A stretch of 64,000 nucleotides of DNA from Heliocidaris erythrogramma (taxonomy: Eukaryota > Echinodermata > Echinoidea > Camarodonta > Echinometridae), in assembly GCA_025617745.1 (NCBI GenBank), contig CM046853.1, forward strand, positions 58,489,233 through 58,553,232, read 5' to 3'. Positions within the stretch are counted from its first letter, which is position 1. Every line of letters starts with the position of its first letter. The notes below the pieces were generated by a model. That model was given only the letters and a program-made list of their open reading frames with translations. It made no database searches and was not told where the DNA came from. This document shows, one piece after another, positions 25,736 through 36,800 of this stretch. The position numbers were made by a program, and so were the translations under genes.

Positions 25736-26039
25736 ATAGTAGTATAATTAGGGTCTACTGCAGGCCGGTTCAAAAATATAATTTGAATCCTTTTCAAGTA
25801 ACAATTAGGACTTCGCGTGAAAACATATATGAGTAAGGACAATTGAATGTACCACGAGTCGTGCATGCCGAAATAGGAGTTGTTTTTCTTTTACGTCATG
25901 TTGGCTTGATGTTCCCCAAAACAGGATGCAGATCAGCTGAATCTATAGCAACGAAGTAATGCTCATTTCTTGTACTTGGCATGCGCGAACACACTTGGAA
26001 GAACAACATCAAGGTATTCTGGGGGTACTCGCTTTTCCA
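25736..26039. other. Spacer, nothing recognised
   Basis: Short stretch between the TAG array and the TTCCGAA repeats; no supported feature. Confidence 0.4.
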
Positions 26040-26510
26040 AAAGTTCATAATATTCTGAAACGCAAATTTCTTGTAAGAGGGATTCATAATTCTGAAATGA
26101 AATATGGTTCATAATTCCGAACAGTAATTACTCCAAAAGTTCGTTAACTCCGAAAATGAAATAAAGTTCATAATTCCGGAATATGATCAAAGTGTTCGTA
26201 ATTCCGAAAAAGAAATAAGGTTCGTAATTCCGAAAATGATATAAGGTTCACAATTCCGAAAATGTGATAGGGTTCATAGTTCCGAAAATGACATAGGGTT
26301 TATTATTCCAAATGTCCGTAATTTCGAAAAAGATACAGGGTTCTATTTAACTTTTCGGAATCATGAACCTTCGGAAAAATGATCCTTCAGAATAATGGAA
26401 CCTTCGGAATAATGCATCCAATGTTCGGAATTATGAACCTTTTTTCATTTTCGGAAGTATAGGAGATTTTGTGTTTCGGGAATTACGAACCTTCGGAAAA
26501 ACGAGTGCCC
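26040..26510. repeat. Array of GGTTCATAATTCCGAAAA words in inverted halves
   Basis: From 26040 to about 26340 the words TTCATAATTCCGAAAATGA or TTCGTAATTCCGAAA recur on the plus strand about eight times, 20-35 bp apart. From about 26350 to 26500 the complements (CGGAATTATGAACC, CCTTCGGAA) follow. The whole is an imperfect inverted array, and it probably belongs to a non-autonomous DNA element whose ends I could not fix. Confidence 0.7.
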
Positions 26511-26714
26511 CCAGTACGACTGTAGGCTACATTTACAACAACAACCAATAAAATTTCCTTCGGGATGGAGTGGTTATAGACGTCCCTAAATACTAAGGTC
26601 AGTATTTCCTTTCAAATTAATGGACCAAATTTCGTGAGAGGTCACAGGCGAGGCTGTACATTACCAAAAATATAAAAACTGATAAAATTTTCCATCGGGA
26701 AGAGAGTATCATTA

Positions 26715-26844
26715 AGCGTTTCATCAAGCGTTTTGTCAGTGATCTTTACCGACAACTGTTATAAGCTACTGAAATTCTTGCATCTGATTGGCTGAGAGCA
26801 AATTTGTCAGTAAAAATCACTGACAAAACGCTTGATGAAACGCT
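26715..26844. mobile_element. Palindromic MITE with GATTGGCTGAG core, copy D (variant arms)
   Basis: AGCGTTTCATCAAGCGTTTT (26715) is the inverted repeat of AAAACGCTTGATGAAACGCT (to 26844). The core GCTACTGAAATTCTTGCATC then TGATTGGCTGAGAGCAAATT is the core of the copies at 38039 and 59086, but the arms differ, so this is a sister family sharing the centre. Confidence 0.7.
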
Positions 26845-26878
26845 CCCCGGTTCTCGGAATCTGCACTTGCTAAACTAA

Positions 26879-27054
26879 TGGGGTGTTGCAAGAAAGTTGC
26901 GATTGATTGCAAGTTGCAACTGATCGGTACTGACCAATCAAAATCATTGTTGCAAGCGCATCTTCTTGAATGGGCAGACCCTGAACCATTCAGAATGGTT
27001 GTTCTAATTTGCTTTACAATTTGCAATTGATTGCAACTTTCTTGCAACACCCCA
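26879..27054. mobile_element. 176-bp MITE with TAA target duplication (PIF/Harbinger-like)
   Basis: Terminal inverted repeats TGGGGTGTTGCAAGAAAGTT (left) and its complement AACTTTCTTGCAACACCCCA (right) are perfect over 20 bp. TAA flanks both ends (26876-26878 and 27055-27057). A 3-bp TAA/TTA duplication is the hallmark of PIF/Harbinger elements. No coding capacity. Confidence 0.75.
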
Positions 27055-27379
27055 TAAGATACACTGGAAACAGATCCATTATTTTAAAAACTATGGACTC
27101 AGGATATCCGCGGTTACGCTTGCGTATATTATTAAATAATGATTCATTTGGTCTCAAATAACGTGGCATATATAGCTTGGGATTTTATCTCCCGTAGCAA
27201 ACAAACTAAATTTAGCCTCATGCCCTGTCTTATAAGTTTAAAAATATCTATATCATTGATATTATTTTCAATATCCTCCTCACAGTGTACGCTTTCTTTC
27301 ACTTTGTAACTGCATGACATTACATATTGTTTTCCCCATCAATATTTCTCAATGAATTGTCCTGCTGCCCCTCGTGATC

Positions 27380-27500
27380 AATAAATCAATCAATAAATAA
27401 ATAAAATAATAATAAAATAAATACATGTAGATAAATAAAAAAAATTAAAGAATAAAATGAAATAAATAAATAATTTAAAAAAAATTAAAACAGAAAAAAT
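27380..27500. repeat. AATAAA-type A/T simple repeat
   Basis: A-rich run of AATAAA/AAATAA units immediately left of the CATTCAAATTCG element. Confidence 0.8.
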
Positions 27501-27505
27501 AATAA

Positions 27506-28660
27506 TATAGGATTTCTCGGCCAACTTCGTAAGCTTTTCATTCGTTTTGATACATTGGTCATTCAAATTCGCGAAATACCGACGTAGGCTTGAGAATGTC
27601 ATTCAAAATGGTACTTCGTTCATTTGAATTACTTCTTTGGTCAATGGAATTTGCACTTGTGTCATTCAATTTAACAACCGGTTACAAATGCGCAGTTTGC
27701 ATTCAAATTCGTCAACGCTGGCAAAGTGGACCGGATCATTCAATTTCACACCCGGTCATTCAACATAACAAAGTTTTCATTCAAATTCGCCTATCATTAT
27801 GGTATATGCACATTTTTCTCATCTAACAAAAGTGAGCTTTATTCTTTATCAATATCCGGTGATGTGTTTAGGAAATAACTCCTTGCATACCACTAGGGTC
27901 ATGGGTATCAACAGGCGGGGGGACAGGGGGGACAGGGGGGACATGCCCCCCCCCCCCCCCCCACCCCGCGATTAGGATGGTGATTGTGATTATGACTGTG
28001 GTAGAAAGACTACATATAAATATAAATGGCCCAAAAGAGATCATGACCACCGAATAAATTTTCAACACAAAAAAATGAACGAATAAACAAACATGAAAAT
28101 AAAGCGATGTCCCAGCATGTAATGTCCCACACCACACACTTTGCTAATTCTACATGTCGGTGATGTGACTTTGTATAAAAAAAAATATATATGATCGTTC
28201 AGTTGCTAAATAGTGTTGATTTAGTGGGTATACAACCCTAGTGGGAGCAAGTGAAATGTTTGTTGCTCACTATACCGTATAATTTAAAATGAATATAGCA
28301 CGGAACGAAGCCAGCGGATTTATATGAAGACTGTGTGTGATTAACACGATTAACGTGTTTATTTTGTCTGCAAAGCGTGTGAAGTTGTACGCAAAGAAAT
28401 GAATTTGAATTCACGGACTGAGGCGTTATTACGTAATCGCAAATCGTCTCGCTTTAATTTGAATGAAAATTCTCCAAAGACGAAACACGTTTTAATTCGA
28501 ATGCAAACAAAATGTTTTTGAATGACAGTTTTATGAAATCGAATGCTAAAAAACGAATTTGAATGATAAAACACAGCTACGGTGGCAGTATGGGTGAATT
28601 TGAATGCACATAAAATGAATTCGTGTGGCCAGCTTACGAATTTGACCGAGAAATCCTATA
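27506..28660. mobile_element. TIR element with CATTCAAATTCG subterminal arrays
   Basis: TATAGGATTTCTCGG at 27506 and CCGAGAAATCCTATA ending at 28660 are exact inverted repeats. The left arm (27540-27790) contains about eight CATTCAA(A/T)TTCG-like words. The right arm (28380-28640) contains about six complements (CGAATTTGAATG). The middle includes a C17 homopolymer (27946-27962) and unrelated sequence. The architecture copies that of the GACGTC element at 1806-2941: perfect short TIRs, directional short-word arrays in both arms, inert middle. No transposase. Confidence 0.75.
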
Positions 28661-29073
28661 TAATAAAGTGGAAGGAACGTCTTTGATACCGGACCTGCGA
28701 ACTCCTCGACAAAAGTAAACTTGAAAACAAAAAGAAGTAAAAGAAGTAAACCCGCACGTAGATGGCGGCAATATTCAGAACCGAATCGTACGCCTAAAAT
28801 CCGAAACAACATCAAGAACTATATTAATTCCCACTTTTAATTCAAGAAATAATTATGGCAAAACGATAAATCGATTTCGATGCACTGTACTTAACCCGGG
28901 ATTGACATCTAAATTTTGATAAAGAACAATATTTTCAACATTTAAAGGGAAATTTCATTCATTTTATCCCAAAAGAATATTTGCAAGGGAATCAACCGAT
29001 GATGGTTAGATTTCTTTTAAAATTCACTTCCAATATTCAGGGCTCAAAATTCAACTAAATGTACATGTAGATC

Positions 29074-30027
29074 CTTAAAGATCACATTACAAGAAAATCA
29101 CAAATATAGCAATTAATGTGTCACTAGAAACTGGGAAGCTTACAGATGGCAATCGTATAAGTTTTATGTCAACTGCGTATCTGATGATTATAAAAACAAC
29201 ATAAATAAAAGCTCTTCTAAGCATCTGAAATATCCGAGGATTCGCCAGAAATATAGCGATGTTTTGATGTCGTCACACGAGGGATCAATCCTGCTTAAGC
29301 AGACGACGTCCTATAATGAATGAACGTAATTGCAATGCAATTATATATCAAATTATAAAGAGTTTGGTATATTTAACATGACCTTATTTCACACCATTCT
29401 AAAAGGGAAAGTGAAACTGATTCTGATAACTAAAACTGTTTGATTGTAAATAAACAGGAGAAGGGTCAATGATCAATGAAATAAACCCCATTTTCAAATT
29501 GAAAAGCCCTCCGAATAATAGCATGGATGGTATTCGTTCCCTCTTGAAACGCCGAACATGCCCCGGTGCAAGCAGCTGAAAATACAATGGCGTCTTATTT
29601 TGTTTACAAGTGACCGATTCCTTTATTTTTTTAACGCTGCATTTTTCATCAAAATAATACCATACACGAAGTTAAGAGTGAGGCAACAGACTAACATTAA
29701 GACTGACGCTAGTCAAGTAAGAGAAATAAGTGAAGAGGAGATGACAAAACAGGCACTGAAAAATGTGTAAGATGTTATGGGACATCGTCTGCTTAGACAG
29801 GACTGGCCCCTTGTGTGTCGTCACACATCTCAGCAGCGTTCGAGGAGCTCTTCAGCTGCTATATCGGGGGCTGTATTTTACCGTTTTATAATTGATAATA
29901 ATCATTACTTCAAATGTTTCCAAGCGTTGAATTTGGATAACCTTGTTTAATTTATGCCATATATGCAATAAAAAGTATTAAGCCAATATTTACTTTGATG
30001 GAATTTTCTTGTAATGTGATCTTTAAA
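29074..30027. mobile_element. Foldback element, about 950 bp
   Basis: TTAAAGATCACATTACAAG (about 29075) is matched by CTTGTAATGTGATCTTTAA (about 30008-30026). Further inward CTGCTTAAGCAGACGACGTC (29291) is matched by an inverted relative at 29787 (GACATCGTCTGCTTAGACAG), and GTCGTCACACGA by TGTGTCGTCACACA. Arms are diverged, so the element is old. No supported ORF. Confidence 0.6.
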
Positions 30028-31837
30028 CGAAAAATACGGTAGGTCACAACCGGGGTCACAATCAACGATGGTCGGAAATTTTAACCCATTAAGAAAGCCA
30101 TTTATGCATTATACCTTATATTAATGGCGTGCAAAACTATGAGAGCCTGAATGCAAGAGAGCAGTGTTTTTGAGGCATTTTAAATACTTTACCGGTAATG
30201 ATTTAAAAACACTTTTCATTACCAGGCACTTTACCCTAGACTGGGGGGTGTAATTTTTCTTCCTTTTCTCCCCTCTTGATTTCTTTATTTTTTATTCTTT
30301 TTATTATAATTGTTCTTCGCCTCCTCAAAGTGCACATGACCCCACTGCCCCCCCCCCCCTTAAATACCGCGCAGCATAACTGCATTCAGTCTAGTCACAC
30401 TATCATCAGACATCATGTAGCCGGGTGCAACAATGAATACCACAAGATTTGTATTTGTTTTCTCTCCCCCCCCCCTCCCTCTCTCTCTCTCATCTATCTC
30501 AGTTTATTGCTCTCATTGACACTTTTCATTCATGTTTTAATACATTTACTTTGTATACTATACCAGGGCTCTCTTACCATGGAATACTTAATTTGTCTCA
30601 CAGCAAAATCCTTTCTGCTGAACGTTTGTAGAAAACTCATTCCCCACCTTTAATGTTGTCTTACATCCATTATTGTGCCATAAAATGAAGTATTTATAGG
30701 CGTATCCCCCCCCCCCCAAGAATTTGGAATTATCATTATTTGGATGCACCTCATAATGGGAAACGAGGTGTCAATTTTACACTTTGCACGGTCATTAAAA
30801 CAATGTCAAAATTCTTGCTCTCTTGCGGCCAATTTAGAAACTGAAAAGTTTATATCTGGTAAAGACGTCAGCGAGAAGAAATTTGCAAGAAACTCTATAT
30901 CACCATGTTTACCAAGTTTGGACACTGTTGTCAAAAAAATGTTTCAATATGAACTCAATTGAATAGAATGACTGCGCTTTTCTGATTCTCTAAGCAACAT
31001 ATACAAAGAAATATAAACTCAAAAGGCCACTTTTTTGTTCACAAATAATATATCACTATTTATAACAGTTAATATTTACAGTAATTTCAGACAGATTAAA
31101 GAAGAAAGGCTTAAACACTAAGACAGGAAAATCATGCTAGATCAATATTCCATTATTCACACAAGTACAGCACATCTTGGTGGACTGAAAATTGATAAAA
31201 TATAAACTTGCATATACTCTTTTAAGACTATGGAGACCTGCTATAGATATTAAAGACACTGAATACATGTATTTCCCCATGCCACACATTAACATAAAAA
31301 GTGAACATAAATATGTGCAATTTCTTCCACTGTGGGTAGAGACACCATCTTCAAATATTAGCATAGGACTCAAAGTAATAATTCATTTAAAATATACATT
31401 TCTGAAACAATATCAACACATATAGGATTGTAAAAATCATCTGCATTTTGTCTGTACTATGTGTAAAATTAACGGTTACTGGATCTTACCTTCTTACTAA
31501 GTTATCAGTTTTTAAATGCTCAGATGTCTTGAGGTCTAAAACAAAACACTTCTTCAAGCTTCGAAATAGCACAAATCCATTCCACACAAAACATAATGTA
31601 TCAAATACATGGCACAAATCAAAGACCATTTTTGATAAATATGACTTCTTACATTCCACAAGAATGCACTAACAAGACGGACAACTGCACACAAAACCAA
31701 TATGATTTTTTTATGGAACAGAATATTGGGATAATATCTCAAAATATGGTTAATCATGACATTATAGCTCATCTTTTCATATGTGCAAGGCAAAACTGGT
31801 GTGCATAACGTATTTAATACCAAATTACCCAAAAGCT
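30028..31837. other. Intergenic, no gene recognised
   Basis: Contains C homopolymers at 30348-30359, 30466-30475 and 30706-30717 and A/T-rich sequence. Overlapping frames at 31137-31841 on both strands have no recognisable domains. Confidence 0.45.
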
Positions 31838-31841
31838 TCAT

Positions 31842-32598
31842 GGGTCAATACACGTCAAATCAACCAATGCTTGTCACCCGACCCCCTTCGATTTTCTTTA
31901 AACTCGCACCAAATGTTCCTCGGAGTGTCTGACGGAAAACCCCAAAATATTTTGCCCCAAGGTCAAGTGGTTGCTAAGATACAGCCTCGCATAGCAACCA
32001 ATGCGCGTTCCAAGAAATGAGTTTTATGAAAATTATGGTTTTTTAATTGACCATTGAAGCCAGAATTTTTATCCAGTACAGCTCATTATCTGTAAATTGG
32101 AAGAACTTTATGCTCTTTAAAAGAAAAATCAATTGTGACGCAAAACTGACCTTTCGTTTCTGCGTACAAGGTCACCGAACATGGTGTCGAATTTCATTTT
32201 TGAAATTTTGGATGCATGTTTAGAGCCTCATATCTCTAATACTGTATGAGATCAGGAACTAGAATTTTGTACAGTTAAAGACTTTGACTTAGGCAATAAT
32301 CCACCAAAAAAACAGCGGAATTGGGCAAGCCGTTTTTGTGAAGGGCGCCCTCAAAGTTGGAAAAAATGAAAAATGTTCCAAGTTCAAGGTCACAGATGAC
32401 CCTTCGTCCCATCTAGGAATACCATGAAATTTTCTGTATTAATATACATTTACCAATTTTATCGGGGTCACTGTTCCCTGATAGCAAGTAATTTTCATAT
32501 ATCTCCCAAGTACTCAGTGAATACTATCATTATATAAAGTTGAAGGGGGTCGGGTGACAAATTGTCAAAAAATTGGTTGATTTGACGTGGATTGACCC
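31842..32598. mobile_element. 757-bp TIR element with TCAT target duplication
   Basis: GGGTCAATACACGTCAAATC at 31842 and GATTTGACGTGGATTGACCC ending at 32598 are inverted repeats with mismatches, continuing inward as GTCACCCGACCCCCTTC and GAAGGGGGTCGGGTGAC. TCAT lies immediately outside both ends (31838-31841, 32599-32602). The core is non-coding. Confidence 0.75.
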
Positions 32599-32649
32599 TC
32601 ATAACATTTGACATACCATGTACCTAAGACCTACATGTATACATGTATG

Positions 32650-32872
32650 ATGATGATGATGATGGTGGTGGTATTTATCTTACCGGACTGCTAAGAAAGT
32701 ATGTGCATGCTAAGTAAGCAACCAGGGGACCGATGGCTTTCAGTCTTCTCTGAGGGACTTGGTAATGAGGATTACTGCCTTACCCAAGGACACTGGTGCA
32801 TCCACTTGGTTTTTTAACGTGGGCCATCGCAGTTATAAGACTACTGCTCTACCACTGAGCCATCGAGCCATC
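32650..32872 (-). mobile_element. tRNA-derived SINE on the minus strand (different family)
   Basis: Read on the minus strand it starts CGATGGCTCAGTGGTAGAGC, the 5' half and A-box of a tRNA, followed by body sequence including AACCAAGTGGATGCACCAG and AAGGCAGTAATCC, and it ends in (CATCAT)n. The B-box is degenerate, so it is probably inactive. Confidence 0.6.
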
Positions 32873-33208
32873 GAGTCTCCTCTATGACCAATGACTTTAA
32901 TACTCATTCAATTAATGTTGACTTGAGCACAGTTTAAATGATATCCTTTCCTGACAATTTTGCTGAAGAAACGACATGTTCAAATGTACTAGAGTCAATT
33001 TTTAAAAGTGTCATTCAAAAGATCTGTAGTCATTCAGACAACATTCCAATGTATGTGGCACACAATATTTGACTGTTTGAACACAATTCCTACATATTTC
33101 ATATTTACGTACTCATACAAGCTGAATGAAATTTTCTCACTGACCTCTAGTTATCTTAAGAGAGGTGATCGCACATTGGCAGATGGACGGATAACCTGAA
33201 AACACAAT

Positions 33209-33713
33209 AGGTACGTTCACACGTAGAGCGATAGCATCGATGCTATCTAGGTTTCTAGACTATTTTGGTCATGACCAGATAGTTTTAAGACCAAACGCTG
33301 TCTGAACGCAGATAGTCACGAGATAGAAGAGAGTTGGAGCTATGTTTCGAAACTATTCTGGCAGTGAGTTTGGCAGGAGTAAATCTCAGGATCCAACGAC
33401 AAAGCATCGATGCTTTGCGGTAGACCACCCACCGCGCTTGTGACTATTTGTAATGTGAACGCAATCGCTGCTTCATTCGCTGCTATCTTCACTCGCAACT
33501 TCGCATGATATGACCCCTGTGTACAAACTTCAATACCAATTATACTCGGGTCACCGTGTGTGGCGCAGTAATTATTGTTTTGGCAGCGAGTGAGCGATGA
33601 ATAGTCACGAGTGGGTGATAGAAGCAAGTCGATCATGGCCTGTATGAACGCAATGGAAATAGTTTTGAGACTTACAAAGCATCGATGCTATGTACTACGT
33701 GTAAACATAACTA
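33209..33713. mobile_element. MITE with AGCATCGATGCT-bearing TIRs
   Basis: Left end GTACGTTCACACGTAG then ATAGCATCGATGCT; right end AGCATCGATGCTATGTACTACG then TGTAAACATAAC, an imperfect inverted match over about 37 bp. The self-complementary AGCATCGATGCT lies in both TIRs and recurs near 33403. Target duplication unclear. The minus-strand 98-codon frame inside has no recognisable domain. Confidence 0.6.
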
Positions 33714-33875
33714 ATATTTGGCGCCAATGGTTAACAATGGACGCAACTACATATCTAAAACACACTGACTGTTTGTTGTCGATATGATACATGATATCAT
33801 TTCATTCCGTACGATCAGTAGATTATCAAATTGGCACCTTTCTTGAGGCTTAGCATCCTACTCTATACTCAGTTC

Positions 33876-36800
33876 TCAGCGGAGGGCGTCTACTTTGGAA
33901 GATTCTGAGCCATTTGGATAAACCACAGACGTTGAATCTGTCTTTTCTTCTGTCTCATCCTCATCTTCACTCTCCTCAGAACTGAGAATGACAAAAATTG
34001 CAAAAAAAATACGAAAAACATTTACTAGGAATATTATTTATACAGACAATACAACACATCACATGAACATAGTTTGAAAAACGGAATAGGAAAAGCAACA
34101 GATTAGAGAGAAATTGCAATGAACTAATCAACATATAAAACTTTGAACTTACCATCACCTAAGGGGTACAGATATTAGGCCCTCATTTGAATCAGATGTT
34201 ATACAAGTTCTTATTAACAAAGTGCAAAACCATTTCCTTTCCATTGCAGCTACTTATAAACAACTGAAAAAATGTCCTTTCCTTTGTACATTAATTCATT
34301 TGTCAACGTAACATTGAACATCAAAACTTAGGTTTGTTTCAAAGTGAGAAAAAAAGGGAACAGAAGCAGTACACTGATGAAATTTCTATAAATTCATGTA
34401 CTGTTAAGAACAAATCTTTCAACTTTGAACCATGTCATCACAAGCAGTGATGGTAGATCAAAGGAAGATGATATGTACCTGTCACTTTCAGAAGATTCTT
34501 CTTCATCACTGTCATCATCATCATCATCATCATCCTCCTCCTCGTCATCATCATCATTGTCCTCATCATCTTCTTCGCCGCTCTCATCTTCACTACTGCT
34601 TCCATAAAGCTGATGATGCCAAACTAACAGAAGAGAAAATAAAGCAAAGACATTCGTATATTCAGGCATTTCATTGATTTTAACAATCCTTGATAACCAT
34701 TCATGATGATACTGTAAATGTTCAATGCATTGTTTACCAGCTTACAATATAATTCTCAAAAAAAGATGATCAATAAAATGATAATCCCATTTCTGGGGAA
34801 ATATCTGAACTGAAATCTCTAAAGCCAACAAAAAAAAAAAAAAATCCTGGGCAAATAATATGCTTGATCTGAATCATATAATTTATTTTTAAAGATAACA
34901 TTTAACAAATTCATAGTGACGAAGCTTTTCGACCTGCACTCATCGGGTCACAACGCAGGAATGAGAGAATACAAGAAAATACGAAAGTCAAGGAAGGGTG
35001 TGTACAGCGACCCGGATATGATCCGGGCACGCTAAAATAATCGAAGAGCCTGTACAAACTCCTTTTGTCGGCACTATTACTCACATTAACGAAAACTAAC
35101 CACAATCCACAAGAGCTTAAAAGCCACGACAGTTCCATGTTTAAAGGTTACAATTTTATCAATATTGCTTACTGATTCAAAATCGTAAAGCGGCAATACA
35201 GTGCAATGTGTCCCGTACAACATTTATTATATTAAATATATCTACTGGCATATATTTCATCCACAAAAAAAATATATTGTGTTATGACAATGAATAATGG
35301 TAGCAATAGCAGACAAACCACTATTCATTGGTCATATGAAGAGATTCCTCATTTTTGGATGAAATATAAAGACAAATGTCGTACAGGACACATTGCAAGG
35401 AAACAACAATGAAGCACATATTTCCCAACTTACTCTTTTTCAGCATCTCCTCAATAAGAGGTTTGAACTGTAAACACTCTGCATTATCAGGCTCATATAT
35501 AAGAACTAAAAGAGAGAAAAATGTAAGTGCGATTACACATTAATAACAAGCTCACAGTACATGTGTAAATATAACTTTTCCAAATTATATTGCAATGCTT
35601 GTTTGGCTTGCGTTTTGGAGATCAAAAGGAAATAATTTGTTGGTGAAAAAACGCATTCAATTGCAAGACAACCGACTACCCCTTCTTTAAAAATGACAAT
35701 ATAATAAACATTTTAAAAATTTATTCACACTTAAGCCTGACTATTTCATACAACACATAATCTTGACATAAAAGTAAAGTTCAAACAATTTGGGATTCGT
35801 TGCTTTTTTGCTTTTACTTACTCATTTTACAGAGCTTGTCTGCAGTCTCATAATCTTCCTCCATCACAGAATCTAGGAACTGAAAAGAAAAGAAGAAACT
35901 AAGATCAATTCACTGCCTGTACTATGAAGTCCTGATTGTCATAGGTTTTTCAACAGAAACTTCAACACAAAAATAAATGACATCTTCCAAAGTGTGACAA
36001 GAACGTGAACAATGAAGAAAAGAATTGCGAATATGTGCTATTTAAAGATACATTTTTCACACTCCTCATTCTCCTGTGCAATAACGATAACGCTGGTCTA
36101 TGTAGAAGATATTTATCGGTTGGTCACTAAGTTTGAGCTAATGAGCAGTGTAGAGGTGTTGTGGTCTAGTGGATAAGTCACCGGACTGCAAATCACAAGG
36201 TACAGGGTTCGAATCCCACCACAGCACTAACGTCCTTTGGCGAGACTCTAATCTACATTTGCCACTCTCCACCCAGGTGTAAATGGGTACCTGATATGCT
36301 TGAGCGCTAGTTACTTTGGCGGCTCGGCTATAACCAGGGTAATGATGTCTAAGAGCCATGAGCATGACTGCATGACGGATATGAGCGCTATATAAGTGGC
36401 CATTAATATTATTATATTCTATAACAGAATTTCACCATAATAGTCATCGTTATCGGTGATATGAAGCAAGCCCTTTACCTTATGTAGGAATGATAATACA
36501 TCAAGATATATCTCAGGTATGAACTTACTTCTCCCATGAGTTCGATTGGAGCAGTTGTTCCATCTTCCTCATTCTCCTCCTCATCATCATCCTCATCATC
36601 ATCTTCATTGCTGTTCATCATAGTCTTGTCAGGTTTATCCTCACCACTGTCTTGAAGGAATGGTGGAGGTCGTGCAGAGGCTCCTTTACTTGTACTGGGT
36701 TCATTAGCTATGATAGATACATGTATTAGCAGAATATTATTATTATCATAACCAATTTTAATAATTTGTATAATTTTAAGTTTACAAATGTATTCAAATT

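Noticed and set aside
25504..25866. Polyserine (plus) and polythreonine (minus) open frames over the TAG array
   Set aside because: They exist in every frame of a TAG/CTA repeat and have no start context, domain or splice partner.
36150..36230. tRNA gene with perfect A and B boxes
   Set aside because: Only the 5' tRNA-like half fits; no acceptor stem closes, and the sequence continues into a SINE body shared with 23711.
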